Part shown: piece after piece, positions 46,228-57,500 of the stretch | How the letters are laid out: each line of letters begins with the position of its first letter | Numbering within the stretch: position 1 is the first letter of the stretch | From: Endozoicomonas montiporae CL-33 | Lineage (GTDB): Bacteria > Pseudomonadota > Gammaproteobacteria > Pseudomonadales > Endozoicomonadaceae | Assembly: GCF_001583435.1 (NCBI RefSeq) | Contig: NZ_CP013251.1 | Location: 794,001-858,000, forward strand | Length of the DNA: 64,000 nucleotides | Direction of reading: 5' to 3' | The notes under the pieces: generated by a model | What the model saw: the letters and a program-made list of their open reading frames with translations, nothing else | Databases searched by the model: none | What the model was told of the DNA's origin: nothing | Translations under genes and position numbers: made by a program

Positions 46228-47602
46228 GGCCTCGTCAGTAAAATCTGTGGGTCATTTCTGGTTCGGGTAGCTTGCCAAGCGCATGATATAAAGCGATTTC
46301 TGCACATTTATAAGTTCTGAAGCCGTATGACTTTCTCGTAGTGAGTTTTATCTTGGTATTCAGACCCTCTACAATGCCGCTGGAGAATGCTTTTTTGCCC
46401 TGAACCAGTTCAGGATAAGAGGCCTGTGTCGTCGAACGGTTTTAGCTACTTTCTTCATCGGCTCTATCTTTGATCGCATAACCCTTGTACACCAACGATC
46501 CAGATATTTTCCTGCCCAGTGTGGTGAGATGTAGTCCCAGAATGCCTGAAACTCTTCTTTGAGCAGGTAGGCTCTGACGCTTTTCAGGTTGTACTGAAGC
46601 ACGGTGTTTAATTTGATCTCTTCTTTCTCGGTCAGGTTTTCTTTCCGTTTGAGCAAACACCAGCGAGTCTTTTTCAAAACAGGCTCATAACCATCGGCCT
46701 GTAACTGCTTGTGCTCAGACGCCCTGACTTCATCTATAGCCTTGTTCAGCATGGCTACTATGTGAAAGCGATCCAGAATATGCAGTGCCTGACTGGCAAA
46801 CTCGGCAATAGCCTTCACATAGGGTGGCCACATATCAGAGCAGACATATTCCAGTTGCAGGCTGCGCTCTATACCAAAGAAAGCAAAGAAACTGCGAATC
46901 GTAGCTTCAGTACGCTCCTGACCAACCCACAGGAGCCGCGTACAGTCACGATCAATTTGGTAGACCACGGTCAGATATTTGTGACCAACTTGGTATGACA
47001 CTTCGTCAACGCCAATGGCTTTGATATTGTCGAGTGAACGGTGTGCTTTGCCCCATTCAACTACATACTCAACAGCATGGAACACTTTTTCCCATGAAGT
47101 ATTGAAAGTACAGGCAACCTCTTTCCAGGACAGCTTTCTGGCCCAGTTTGCCAGAAACTGCATGTAAGCCTTGGTGAGCTCCTTCTTGCCATCAGCCCAT
47201 GGAACTTGTTCAACTTTTACGCCGCACGTTTTGCACTCCACCCGGCGCATTTTGTAGAGCAGAAAAACTCTGATACCCCAGAGAGGAACAAACTCAAAGC
47301 GGCGCTCGGCAAGTCGATCGTAGCCTGAAGCTGGTTTTTGGCAGCCTGAGCAGAGGGCATGACTGTTCTTTCGGGGAACCACAGTCACGTAGAACACTTC
47401 CAAGCCTTGATAGAAGCCGAGTTTTACATCCTGATAAACAAATGACTTGAGTTTATGAACCTTATTGAGGATAGTTTTAATCAGCATCAGTGGTGGCTTT
47501 TGTTGTTTTTTTGTTCATCAACAAAAAGCTATCAGAAGTCAGCCACTGGTGTCTCTATCTCAAAATATGTTCATTTTTACCCACAGTTATCCCTGAAGAG
47601 CC
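46228..47602 (-). mobile_element. ISL3-family element
   Basis: 1375 bp; related ends GGCCTCGTCAG...CTGTGGGT and complement GGCTCTTCAGG...CTGTGGGT. Flanked by 7-8 A residues on each side (46220-46227; 47603-47609), consistent with an 8-bp duplication in an A-tract next to the end of tkt. Confidence 0.85.
46235..47487 (-). pseudogene. ISL3-family transposase, shifted near the C-terminus
   Basis: 372 residues in frame (zinc-finger region CSGCQKPASGYDRL ... CKTCGVKVEQ; DDE core IKAIGVDEVSYQVGHKYLT). At GCA AAA AAG (46391-46396) a -1 shift gives the expected family ending AKKAFSSGIVEGLNTKIK ... GFRTYKCAEIALYH, stop at 46235. Read straight, it ends HSPAAL at 46369. Either a slippery site or a lost A. 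Confidence 0.82.
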
Positions 47603-47613
47603 AAAAAAAGAAG

Positions 47614-49620
47614 CTACTTGTTTTTTAAAAGAAGGATGAGTGATTTACGAACAACTTCATCCGCAGTGATATGAAATAACTTATACAAATCAGCCGCTGG
47701 AGCTGATTCGCCAAAACTACTCATTCCAACAATATCACCCGTTAAACCAACATACTTATACCAAAAGTCGGTATGCAGAGCTTCAACAGCAACACGAGCC
47801 GTTACTTCTGTCGGTAATACTTGCTGTCGATATTCTTCACTTTGTTTCTCAAATACTTCTGGCGAGGGCATTGACACCACGCGGACTAAACGACCACTTT
47901 TTTCTAACTGATTTGCAGCTGATACTGCTAATTCGACCTCTGAACCTGTAGCAAGCAGAATTAGCTCCGGTGTTCCTTCAGAGTCCCTGAGAATATAAGC
48001 ACCTTTTTCAATGTTACTCAGCTGTTCGTCAGTACGTTCTTGATGTTGCAGGTTTTGTCGGGAAAAGATCAATGATGTTGGACCATCAGTACGTTCAATG
48101 GCTGACTTCCAGGCAACCGCGGACTCGACTGTATCGCAAGGGCGCCAAGTGTGCATATTGGGTGTATGACGAAGATTGGCCACCTGCTCAACCGGTTGAT
48201 GGGTTGGACCATCTTCTCCGAGACCGATAGAGTCGTGAGTATAAACAAAAACAGAGCGTTGCTTCATCAAAGCGGCCATACGGACAGCATTACGAGCATA
48301 TTCCATAAAAATCAGGAAAGTAGCACCATAGGGAATAAACCCTTTATGCAGGGCAATGCCATTCATAATGGCGCTCATGCCAAACTCTCTAACACCGTAA
48401 TTGAGGTAATTACCTCTGGCATCTTCATTGCGAATAGATTGACAGCCATCCCAGAACGTCAGGTTAGAAGGTGCCAGATCCGCTGAACCTCCCAGCAGCT
48501 CAGGAAGTAAGGAACCAAATGTGTTTAATGTGTTGAGCGAAGCTTTACGGCTGGCAATGTCCTCACCTTTGCCCTGGCAATCACGAATATAATCGTCGGC
48601 CTTTTCAGAGAAATCCGCTGGTAATTCGCCTTTCATACGACGTTCGTATTCTTCTGCCAACTCCGGATAAGACTCTTTATAGACAGCAAAAATGCTGCGC
48701 CATGCAGACTCAGAAGCTATCCCTTTTTTTTTGCCATTCCAGGCAGCGTATATTTCATCCGGTATAACAAAAGCATTGTGATGCCAATCCAGACGTTCTT
48801 TCGTCAGACTAATTTCATCAGCACCCAATGGAGCACCATGACAGTCCTCTTTGCCTTCTTTATTCGGTGAGCCAAACCCGATAATCGTTTTGCAACAAAT
48901 CAGAGAGGGCTTATCTGTCTCGGCACGAGCTTCAATAATGGCGGCTCTGATGGCTTCAGAATCATGGCCATCTACTGCTGGAATAACGTGCCAGCCGTAA
49001 GACTCAAAACGCTTTGGCGTGTCATCGGTAAACCAGCCTTCAACATCTCCGTCAATGGAAATACCATTGTCGTCATAAAAGGCAATTAGCTTACCCAGCC
49101 CCAGAGTCCCGGCTAAAGAACACACTTCATGGGAAATGCCTTCCATCATGCAGCCATCACCCATGAAGGCATAGGTGTAGTGGTCAACGATCTGCAACGT
49201 TCCCCGATTGAACTGTGCCGCCAGCGTTTTTTCGGCAATAGCAAAGCCTACAGCATTTGCAATCCCCTGACCTAAAGGCCCCGTCGTGGTTTCAATGCCC
49301 GGTGCATAACCATGCTCGGGATGCCCGGCTGCCTTTGAGTGTAATTGACGGAAGTCTTTCAGGTCATCAATGGACAGTTCATAACCACTCAAGTGCAGTA
49401 GAGAGTAAAGCAGCATCGAACCATGACCATTGGACAAAACAAAGCGATCCCGGTCAGCCCAGTCCGGGTTAGCAGGATTATGCTTGAGGAAATCGCGCCA
49501 CAGCACTTCAGCAATATCTGCCATTCCCATTGGAGCTCCGGGATGACCCGATTTGGCTTTCTGAACAGCATCCATACTCAAGGCACGAATAGCATTTGCC
49601 AGCTGTCTTCTTGTCTTCAT
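47614..49620 (-). CDS. tkt: Transketolase
   Basis: 668 residues, normal length. It moves two-carbon units between pentose phosphates and other sugar phosphates with thiamine diphosphate. Seen: N-terminal [20 protein letters not shown], the cofactor motif [14 protein letters not shown] with ...FYDDN, and the Pyr-domain [10 protein letters not shown]. Last gene of the kinase-isomerase-tal-tkt operon. Its presence there points to a pathway ending in D-ribulose-5-phosphate or D-xylulose-5-phosphate. A second, housekeeping tkt probably exists elsewhere. Its stop lies next to the ISL3 insertion. Confidence 0.95.
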   Translation of the reverse strand: MKTRRQLANAIRALSMDAVQKAKSGHPGAPMGMADIAEVLWRDFLKHNPANPDWADRDRFVLSNGHGSMLLYSLLHLSGYELSIDDLKDFRQLHSKAAGHPEHGYAPGIETTTGPLGQGIANAVGFAIAEKTLAAQFNRGTLQIVDHYTYAFMGDGCMMEGISHEVCSLAGTLGLGKLIAFYDDNGISIDGDVEGWFTDDTPKRFESYGWHVIPAVDGHDSEAIRAAIIEARAETDKPSLICCKTIIGFGSPNKEGKEDCHGAPLGADEISLTKERLDWHHNAFVIPDEIYAAWNGKKKGIASESAWRSIFAVYKESYPELAEEYERRMKGELPADFSEKADDYIRDCQGKGEDIASRKASLNTLNTFGSLLPELLGGSADLAPSNLTFWDGCQSIRNEDARGNYLNYGVREFGMSAIMNGIALHKGFIPYGATFLIFMEYARNAVRMAALMKQRSVFVYTHDSIGLGEDGPTHQPVEQVANLRHTPNMHTWRPCDTVESAVAWKSAIERTDGPTSLIFSRQNLQHQERTDEQLSNIEKGAYILRDSEGTPELILLATGSEVELAVSAANQLEKSGRLVRVVSMPSPEVFEKQSEEYRQQVLPTEVTARVAVEALHTDFWYKYVGLTGDIVGMSSFGESAPAADLYKLFHITADEVVRKSLILLLKNK

Positions 49621-49672
49621 TTTTTATATCTTGAATTAACTTTTAATGGTTAAGGGATAAGAATTAAGGGTT

Positions 49673-49695
49673 GACCTTTTCAGACTGAAAAGGTC
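49673..49695. repeat. Perfect palindrome between tal and tkt
   Basis: GACCTTTTCAG-A-CTGAAAAGGTC. No T-run follows on the minus strand; possibly an mRNA stem or protein site. Beside it, 49696-49740 carries a 16-bp tandem repeat (CTCAAATGCTGTAGCA type) that duplicates the end of tal. Confidence 0.6.
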
Positions 49696-49730
49696 AGGTT
49701 GGTGAAATTGAGCGCTACAGCTTTTGAGTG

Positions 49731-50684
49731 CTACAGCATTTGAGTGATGAGCGTTTCCAACTTTTTTTGATCGATGGCAAAGTTTCGAATGCCTTCCGAC
49801 AGCTTTTCAGTCGCCAACGGGTTTTCATTCATCGCCCAGCGGAACTCAGCCTCATTAAGCACTGCTTTACTGGTTTTGCCCATACCTTGGTGCGCAAAGA
49901 GTTTTTGCTCCAAAGATTCCTGGCATTGTTCAAGCTCATCAAGCAGGTCAGGGCTGATGGTCAGGCAGTCGCACCCTGCTAACTGGCGAATTTCGTCAAT
50001 GTTTCGAAAGCTGGCTCCCATCACGACCGTTTTATAATCATGCTCTTTGTAATAATTGTAAATTTCCGACACCGAGATAACGCCGGGGTCTTCAGCCGGA
50101 GCGTAATGGCTGGTTCCAGTACTCTTTTTGTACCAATCCAGAATGCGTCCGACAAAAGGCGAGATAAGATACACGCCCGCTTCTGCACAAGCCTGCGCCT
50201 GAGCCAAACTAAACAGTAATGTCAGATTGCAGCGAATACCTTCTTTTTCTAGAATTTCAGCCGCTTTAATGCCCTCCCAGGTAGAAGCAATTTTTATTAA
50301 CACACGGGAGGTATCTGCGCCTGCCTGTTTGTATAAATCTAAAAGGTCACGCGCTTTGCCGATGGTTGCTTCTGCATTAAAAGACAGTCGTGCATCAACT
50401 TCCGTTGAAATAAAGCCGGGAACAACGCCTTGTATCTCTTTGCCAATACCCACCGCCAAATAGTCGCAAGCATGAGCAGCCTGTACTCTTTTGTTGTCTG
50501 ACTGATAACGAGCGTACTCCAGTGCTTTTGTTAACAGCGCATTATATTGTGGCAGAGTAGCGGCTTTTAAAATCAGTGAAGGATTTGTGGTGGCATCCAC
50601 CGGCTGATACCGTTTGATGGCATCAATATCACCCGTATCAGCCACTACTTTAGTAATGGTCTTTAATTGTTCTAGCTGATTCAT
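49731..50684 (-). CDS. tal: Transaldolase
   Basis: 317 residues, the exact length of TalB. Class I aldolase that moves a dihydroxyacetone unit via a Schiff-base lysine ([11 protein letters not shown], near residue 132). [12 protein letters not shown] and [13 protein letters not shown] are conserved. Third gene of the pentose operon; a terminator-like stem separates it from the isomerase gene upstream, so its level may be set by read-through. Confidence 0.95.
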   Translation of the reverse strand: MNQLEQLKTITKVVADTGDIDAIKRYQPVDATTNPSLILKAATLPQYNALLTKALEYARYQSDNKRVQAAHACDYLAVGIGKEIQGVVPGFISTEVDARLSFNAEATIGKARDLLDLYKQAGADTSRVLIKIASTWEGIKAAEILEKEGIRCNLTLLFSLAQAQACAEAGVYLISPFVGRILDWYKKSTGTSHYAPAEDPGVISVSEIYNYYKEHDYKTVVMGASFRNIDEIRQLAGCDCLTISPDLLDELEQCQESLEQKLFAHQGMGKTSKAVLNEAEFRWAMNENPLATEKLSEGIRNFAIDQKKLETLITQML

Positions 50685-50710
50685 AAATCAATAGGGTTTT
50701 ACTGGAAGGA

Positions 50711-50748
50711 AAAAAAGTGTGCGCGACAGCAGTTGCTGCCACGCACAC
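50711..50748 (-). terminator. Intrinsic terminator between isomerase and tal
   Basis: Minus-strand stem GTGTGCG/CGCACAC (with an inner CAGCA/TGCTG stem) followed by TTTTTT. It should end many transcripts after the isomerase gene, leaving tal-tkt to read-through or a weak internal promoter. Confidence 0.75.
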
Positions 50749-50758
50749 CGAGGGTAAA

Positions 50759-52408
50759 TCAGATGTCAATGTTACCAGCGACATGAACTTTCATGTTCTG
50801 AGTCAAAGCCTGGGCAACAAACGCTTGTACCACTTCTTTCAGGTTTTCCTGAGGAACATAAGCCACGGAAATATGATTACTCTGATGGCCCGCCATCAGG
50901 TCATCACGACCAACACCGTCCAGCACACAGTTCATAAGTGGCCACTCACTATTGGTGCTGTTTGAACGACGCAAGAACTCTTCCTGTGGCAGTTCATAAG
51001 CAGTACCTGTACCAATATGCATGTGAACGTCAGTGCCTTCATAATGAGCACGAGCCCAAACAAAGGTACCGGCTTTACACTGGCCAGCAATACTGGAACC
51101 ACCCAGAGGGAAGAACATGGCAGGCTGGCGGTAGCCTATGGCACCGGCAATGCCGCCTTTGATATGTTCAAAAGGAACAGAACCGGAAATTTCGAAATCC
51201 CAATAGAAAGTACCTTCAAATTCACTACCCCAGCGAATATCATGCAGCGTTGTTTCGCTCGGCAGACCCAGACTATCCAGCAGTCGGAACAGCATGGTTT
51301 GAGGAATCGCAGTGCCCATGTCCACTTCGTTAATGCAAGGGATTGGCTTGCCTTCACGGATAATGCTGCCATTTTCTCCCTTAATCGGATAACGCTCTGT
51401 AGAACCGATGGCACCTTCGGCAAAATCAGAGGCTGCACAACTGTCTTTCAAGCCTTGCTGATATTGAACGCCAACACTGGTCAGACCAAAACGCTCGGTG
51501 ACACGAGCCATAGCGATCATCATAGCGCACTGTTCCAAAACCTGTTCGCGGGTCAGTTCTGTTGCCGCATCGGTTCCAAATTTAAAGTCCATGCCGCGAT
51601 CAATGTAGAACTGCAGACACTCTTCACGCTCTTCCTGAGGTACCAGGCTCATTTCGTACAGCAAGGCTGACTGAGACAATGGCTCAATTGGCATACCAAT
51701 TTTAATCAGGGATTCCTGAGGAAATACGCCATTCATCATGCCCATGCAGAACATGTCGAAAAGCCCCATAATTTCCTTGTTGTCCAGTATGTATTGACCC
51801 ACCTGCTGGCCTACTTTTCCAGCTTCGGTCTCCATGACAGAGTGTTCTTTTGTCACTTCTTTCAGATAACTGACATCGTGCTCAATCTTGCCGCTTTCGA
51901 GCCAGCTCTGAAGACCTGAATAGAAAAAGTCGTCATCAAACTTTTCTGACCACAAGCGGCTGTATTCACGGCCAAGGCTGTTTAGAGTGCCAGCCATACA
52001 AAGAGCCCCTACCAGGCCAGGCCAGGTGCCGTCGAAGTTAGCAAGTAATAATACCGGACCTTCATGATGAACCAGTGAAGGGGCCAGGTGATGGGAATAT
52101 TGCCAGGCTGTCATTAAAACAATCAGCGGAGCCTTTGGATCTATGGAGGCCATCACGTCAGAGCCTTCGCGCTGGTTGCTGATAAAGCCATGTCCCAGAT
52201 CTTCCTTGACCGGATGAGCCCGACGAACGCTAAAACCAAATTTTTCTTTCAGGGCAGCTTCCAGCTTGCCTTCAAAGTGATTCTGAACTTCCCAGCAATT
52301 TTTGTTAGCGGTTTCGCGCAAATCACCATTAACAATGACAAATACTTCTTTTTCGTCGAGTGTCTGGCGCACTTTGGCTTCTGGCAGATTTAGCTTTAAA
52401 GAGGTCAT
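50759..52408 (-). CDS. L-fucose/D-arabinose isomerase-family protein
   Basis: 549 residues. It belongs to the L-fucose/L-arabinose isomerase superfamily: C-terminal NEVDMGTAIPQTMLFRLLD with the metal-binding Glu/Asp and HQSNHISVAY near the end with the metal-binding His. It is shorter than and distant from E. coli FucI (591 residues). Ketose-forming isomerisation of L-fucose to L-fuculose or D-arabinose to D-ribulose is expected, since the same active site takes both in FucI. Co-transcription with a pentulose kinase favours D-arabinose. Second gene of the operon, 53 bp after the kinase. Confidence 0.75.
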   Translation of the reverse strand: MTSLKLNLPEAKVRQTLDEKEVFVIVNGDLRETANKNCWEVQNHFEGKLEAALKEKFGFSVRRAHPVKEDLGHGFISNQREGSDVMASIDPKAPLIVLMTAWQYSHHLAPSLVHHEGPVLLLANFDGTWPGLVGALCMAGTLNSLGREYSRLWSEKFDDDFFYSGLQSWLESGKIEHDVSYLKEVTKEHSVMETEAGKVGQQVGQYILDNKEIMGLFDMFCMGMMNGVFPQESLIKIGMPIEPLSQSALLYEMSLVPQEEREECLQFYIDRGMDFKFGTDAATELTREQVLEQCAMMIAMARVTERFGLTSVGVQYQQGLKDSCAASDFAEGAIGSTERYPIKGENGSIIREGKPIPCINEVDMGTAIPQTMLFRLLDSLGLPSETTLHDIRWGSEFEGTFYWDFEISGSVPFEHIKGGIAGAIGYRQPAMFFPLGGSSIAGQCKAGTFVWARAHYEGTDVHMHIGTGTAYELPQEEFLRRSNSTNSEWPLMNCVLDGVGRDDLMAGHQSNHISVAYVPQENLKEVVQAFVAQALTQNMKVHVAGNIDI

Positions 52409-52461
52409 ACAATTCTCCCGAGCCCTTCATTTTGGGCTGCTGTTTTTTGATTCTGGTGGTA

Positions 52462-54051
52462 TTAAAAATCTTTCATCATTGCCTTGTACTTCATTTGGTC
52501 TTCATACATTTCGTGGAAGACTCTGTACTTGGCGTCATGAAAGGGTTTGGTTCGATGATCAGGCGTGATGACTTGCCCTTTTGATGACATGGTTGCCATC
52601 GCCGCCTTTAGGTCAGTAAAGTCACCACAAGCTGTTGCTGCGAGCATGGCTGACCCCAAAATAACCGCTTCGTCTTCAGCTCCAAGAACAATTTCACAAC
52701 CAGTTACATTGGCATGCTCTCTCAGCCACAGTGGATTCTTGGTGCCGCCGCCACACATGTGGATACGGTTAATTTGGTGCCCGGCGCTGTTCATGGCTTC
52801 AATAATATGACGCGTACCATACGACACAGACTGAATAGCGGCCATATAAATCCGGGCTAGTTCAGTCAAATTTTTATTAATAGAAAGACCTGATACCATA
52901 CCTTTCAGGTGTGGATTGGCTCTTGGAGAGCGGTTGCCATGGTGGTAACCCAGTAAATGAAAATTAGACAAAAAGTGAGGATCTTCCTTTTCCAGACGCT
53001 CAACTTCTTCATTCAGGATGTCATAATGGCTTCGTACCTGCTCCTCAGCCATTTTCATCAGTTCAGGGTAAAAGGCACTGTCTTTAATTACATGATCTAT
53101 AAGGGAGCCCGCGGCAGATTGCCCTCCTTCGTTTAGCCAGGTGCCAGGCACCATGGCTCCCCAATAGGGGCCCCAAACACCATTAACAAAAACAGGCTCT
53201 TTGCTTACTGCCATATGACAGGAAGATGTTCCGCCTATAATCGCTAATGTTGACTCGGGCTTGTCACCAATAACACCTACACCTCCTGCGTGTGCATCAA
53301 TGATGCCTACGGCAACTGTCGTCAGCATGGTTAAACCCAGCTCGGCCGCGGCGATATCACTCAGCTGTCCTGCAGGCGAGCCCAGATCGAGAATTTGATC
53401 ACCTAATTTTTCTCCTGTAATCAAATCGTCCAATCCGAGCTGCTCAAGTAAAGACATATCCCAGCTTTTGTTGTGTGCAAGATAAGTCCACTTACAGACC
53501 TTCGTGCAAACGCTACGGATATCTTTACCACTGGCGCGGTACACAAGGTAATCTGCCAAGTCAAAAAACTTAGCTGCCCGGCTATATTGTTCAGGAAGTT
53601 GGTCTTTCAGCCACTTGAGCTTTGGCAGCTCCATTTCCGGGCTGACTTCACCGCCAACATACTGCAACACTTCACTGTCTGACTGGTTTATTTCAGTCGC
53701 TTCAGCCATTGCGCGGTGATCCATCCACATAATAATGTTTTGGTCATCTGAGCCGGTCGGAGAAACACTCACCGGTTGATCATTGTTGTCGATTGAAACC
53801 AGTGAACAGGTGGCATCAAAACCAATGCCTTTGACCTGTTCAGGTTTGACACCTGACTCATTGATCACAGAGTTAACAACCTTGCAAACTTGCGACCATA
53901 TATCGGACGACGATTGTTCAACAAAGTCGGGAGCAGGTCGGAACTGTTTAATAGGGCTGACAGCCTGAGCCAATTTTTGACCGGTAGCATCGAACAGACC
54001 TGCTCTTGCGCTTCCTGAACCAACATCGACCCCAACGTATAGGTGTTGCAT
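52462..54051 (-). CDS. FGGY-family pentulose kinase (D-ribulokinase type)
   Basis: 529 residues, two FGGY lobes. Seen: N-terminal GVDVGSGSARAGLFD phosphate motif, IGFDATCSLV, the IIMWMDHRA motif typical of the 5-carbon kinase group (TIGR01315, including eukaryotic D-ribulokinase), and the C-terminal MCGGGTKNPLWLREHANV adenosine-site motif. Predicted to make D-ribulose-5-phosphate, feeding transaldolase and transketolase encoded behind it. L-ribulose or xylulose kinase activity is the alternative. First gene of the operon; the operator at 54068 ends just 17 bp before its ATG. Confidence 0.88.
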   Translation of the reverse strand: MQHLYVGVDVGSGSARAGLFDATGQKLAQAVSPIKQFRPAPDFVEQSSSDIWSQVCKVVNSVINESGVKPEQVKGIGFDATCSLVSIDNNDQPVSVSPTGSDDQNIIMWMDHRAMAEATEINQSDSEVLQYVGGEVSPEMELPKLKWLKDQLPEQYSRAAKFFDLADYLVYRASGKDIRSVCTKVCKWTYLAHNKSWDMSLLEQLGLDDLITGEKLGDQILDLGSPAGQLSDIAAAELGLTMLTTVAVGIIDAHAGGVGVIGDKPESTLAIIGGTSSCHMAVSKEPVFVNGVWGPYWGAMVPGTWLNEGGQSAAGSLIDHVIKDSAFYPELMKMAEEQVRSHYDILNEEVERLEKEDPHFLSNFHLLGYHHGNRSPRANPHLKGMVSGLSINKNLTELARIYMAAIQSVSYGTRHIIEAMNSAGHQINRIHMCGGGTKNPLWLREHANVTGCEIVLGAEDEAVILGSAMLAATACGDFTDLKAAMATMSSKGQVITPDHRTKPFHDAKYRVFHEMYEDQMKYKAMMKDF

Positions 54052-54067
54052 ATTGTTTTTCCGGATC

Positions 54068-54087
54068 TAGCTAATACGAGTTAGCTA
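54068..54087 (-). promoter_or_regulatory. LacI-type operator palindrome upstream of the kinase operon
   Basis: TAGCTAATACGAGTTAGCTA, identical base for base to the site at 44200-44219. So close to the start codon that a bound protein would block transcription. Confidence 0.78.
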
Positions 54088-54147
54088 TGATCGTATCTGT
54101 CATAGATTATCGATTCAAGCGCTCTTGCGTGTTAACCGCTGTTAAGG

Positions 54148-54161
54148 TTGATACAAGTCAA
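54148..54161 (-). promoter_or_regulatory. FNR-like box upstream of the kinase operon
   Basis: TTGAT-ACAA-GTCAA: one mismatch to TTGAT-N4-ATCAA. Its centre is 77 bp from the operator centre. Confidence 0.5.
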
Positions 54162-54386
54162 CATCTACGATTTTTTATGATAACAGTGAAAAATGAGTCA
54201 GGTATCCGCACCTCAGTCACAAAGCTTACATGTTTCAGGGAAGAGGCAACTGTATCGGGAAAAGCCGACTGCGCAAAGAAAATTAAATACTTTATTAAAG
54301 CCGGATGAAGCAGGCAGTTGATTAATAAACTGACAAAGTAGAGCAAATTTTTTGGGTAAGCGTTATACCAGTTATGCAGTTGAACC

Positions 54387-54420
54387 GGGAGAGGAATCGC
54401 AAGACTCCTCTCCTTTCTTT
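54387..54420. terminator. Terminator-like hairpin between the kinase and beta-helix genes
   Basis: GGAGAGGA pairs with TCCTCTCC (54388-54395 / 54406-54413), followed by TTTCTTT on the plus strand. No plus-strand gene precedes it, so its role is unclear. Confidence 0.55.
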
Positions 54421-54423
54421 CAA

Positions 54424-54535
54424 CTTAATTAACTGATGTTACGCACCTTAAAGGAAGGAATCAGGGCTACAGAGCAATGACCTCGTTCGGAAATCTTGAT
54501 GATTCGTAGAGGGTGCGTAACTCCAGTTAATTAAG
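54424..54535. mobile_element. Possible MITE (112 bp)
   Basis: Ends are 24-bp inverted repeats broken by three bases: CTTAATTAACT-GAT-GTTACGCACC and GGTGCGTAAC-TCC-AGTTAATTAAG. The core has no gene. GTTACGCACC-type ends resemble those of IS-derived miniature elements. No relative is present in the window. Confidence 0.55.
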
Positions 54536-54560
54536 AATATTTACAGCTATTCTATGGCGC

Positions 54561-57500
54561 TCAAGAACCAAACACCTGTACTTCCGCAAGAGACAACACA
54601 CTCTCTTCATCAGCGGATGTGTTTGATAGTTGGATTCGCACATACCGGCCAGTTCTGTTTATGGCTACTTCCGTGTTTCTTCCAACTGCGCCGCTTATAT
54701 AAGTATCGAGAACGCCGTCCTGAGACTGGGAATCTTCCACGGTGGTTCCGGAGAATGGTTCATCCGAAATAAACACATGAAAGTCTGACAGCCTGTTCGA
54801 GCAGCAATCAGTGCGATTCCAGATTTTTACAACACCAATATCTTTTATACTGCCAAGATCCAGTGTCCAGTAGGGTTGACTCTCCATGTCTGTATGTGTG
54901 ATCTCGCCCAAACCGTAGGAACCGCCGGTATTACCATTAATGGCTCTGCTTGCATCATTACCGTTCCATGTTGATGATTGCGTAGCTGTACCATCCAGAG
55001 CGTGATTTTCCGGCGTTGCCTGAATTTTAACCCGGGCAATACCAAAATCCTGTCCATCGGTATCAACGATATTAATCCTCAAGTATCGCGCCAGCGGACT
55101 GTCTGACAAGTACAAGTGATTAATGGCCTGCTTGTTTGTGTTGATGGTTGTCTTGGGAATGTAAGACTCTCCATAGCCTCTTGGTGTATAAAAGCTCTGG
55201 GTCGTCCAGTTATTGCCATCGTTTGATGTTAACAGCTCAAAGGTAATACCTTGCTTATGGTATTCAATTGACTGATCTGAATCGATTGATGCAAAAGCCA
55301 GATTCACCTGACTGATTTGTTTCGAATCACCAAAATCAATTTGCCACCACGCTCTGTTTGCGCCGCTTCCCGGAGTCCAGTAACTGCCAGATTGGCCATC
55401 GATTGCATGACGTGCGGTATTGGAATTATCCGATGCTGTAGCTTCTTTCCCAACAACCAAGCCAAACTCGGGAGGAATGCTACCCTCAGGCAAAGGAAGG
55501 GCTGGCGGCAGCCCTTTTACAATTGAGCTAATTGTTCTTTCTTTAGGTGAAGAGAGCCTTCCTGCATTTTCTACGACAGATTCAAAAGCCGGGTCGTAGT
55601 TTGCATTGCCACCAGACCAGTCGTTGTTGTGCAAGGTATGGAACTGGGCACCTTTTATGTGCTCATTGAGTCTGGGGCCGGTATTGTTGTAAGAAACGTT
55701 GTCGTTTACCTGAAAACCTCTGGAGCCATCATCCAGATAAACAGCACCATTCAAGTCGTACGCGCCGGTAATAACGTTTCCGGTAATACGACTGTTTATA
55801 TTTGAAGATAAATTATAAACGCCACCACCATCGTGCCTTACTTGCATTGGCTTATCGATTAAATTGTTGATGACCAGCGTATCTCTTTGCTGTGTTGCAC
55901 TGTTATAGCCTTTGCCGGTATTGTCATCAATAAATGCAAACTGATCAACATCGTAGCGACCCCAGCCCCATCCAACTGAAATGGCTGAGTAGGGCATATT
56001 AATCACATCGTTATTAATAACAACTGTACGTGATGCCCATACACTTGAGATACCTGAAGTGTCGTCATACTCTCTACCGGTGTTTTGAATCAGGTTGTTG
56101 TCTATCAGATTATCTTTGGTTTTATAAGAGTCATCTGGAACATGGCTGTCCTGTGCGTGACCAACCCAGACGGCACTGCCTGAAATATCCTCAAATATAT
56201 TGTTAAATACAGTATTGTTTTGAGCGCCGCGTCCCAGCTCGAGAGCAGTGGCTCCCAAATGCTTGAAGGTGTTGTTTCTGAACGTGATATTATCAGAGAA
56301 ATTGAATCTTACATTTCCCGGAATTTGTTCAATACCTTCAAAAGCGTCCTCTATGGTTATGTAGTCAGTGTCTTTCATATGAACACCAGACTGAACGGAC
56401 AAGTATCCGTTTTCACCATTGGGGTATAACCAGGTAGCGTAAGAGAACTGAAGCCCTTCAAAGTTTACATGACTGACGCCATTGCCTTCTATTAAGTACT
56501 CAAGCCTTGGTATTGTCACTTCTACTGCATTCGAGCCTGTAAGGGTTTCACCCGGTCTGGGCTTGTAATACAGAACATTGGAAGGTGATGAAGCACCAGT
56601 GAATACCTCAACTTCCGCAAGGGACAGAACATTGTCACCATTAATTGCGGTGTCAGGCAGCTGGATACGAACATATCGACCCGCGCGATTGATATCAAAC
56701 TCTTCGCTTACACCGGCTTCTCCTTCGAAAACCTTCTCGGTGACTCCTGGCTGTGTCTGCGAATCACTGATTGAGCTGCCAGTAAAAGGATCGTCAGATA
56801 CAAAAACATGGAAATTCTTTAGGCGATCGCTGCAGCAGTCGGTACGATTCCAGATTTTTATGGATTCAATGGGGTTGACATCGCCTAAATCCAGCGTCCA
56901 GTATGGCTGACTTTCCAAATCGGTATGAGTCACCTGATTGTGTTCCCAGATACCGGATGTATTGCCGTTTATAGCATGACTGGCAATACCGTGACTCCAT
57001 GTAGACGATTGAGTTGCAGTGCCCGAAGTAGCAATATTGCCAGAGCTGCCAGCTGCTGACGAATCGAGGTACCATTCGCCTTCTGTATCCAGTAACGCCA
57101 GATTGTTTTCTACCCAGGCAACCCGTGCATTTTGATCAACAAGGCCAAAAGGCCCCATTGCTGACGCTGTAAAAAAAGGTTCATTCAGTGTTGCTTGATT
57201 GCCAGAAACCGAGCTAACACCGCCACGGTACATTTTCCACCGATAGCCAAACACCAGCTCAATATCCGATGGGTTTTTCCATGACGATACGTCAGCCGGA
57301 GTACTGTAACCCGTCGCGTTTCGATACCAGCCTGATCCATCTACAGATCTGGCTCTGGTCGCTCTTTGACCATCAACATAAAGCTGCCTGGAGACAATGC
57401 CTTCAGGCACCGGTGCTTCCCATATGCCATTGCCATCAGGGTCACTCCAGCCTGAGATGACAGTGCCACCACTAATGATTGCAGTTTCTCCCGGAGCGGA

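Noticed and set aside
54087..54308. 73-codon plus-strand frame upstream of the kinase
   Set aside because: Lies over the promoter region with operator and FNR-like box; no ribosome site or similarity.
15100..57500. Numerous 60-200 codon frames opposite real genes
   Set aside because: They mirror strong genes on the other strand and have no family features or start signals.
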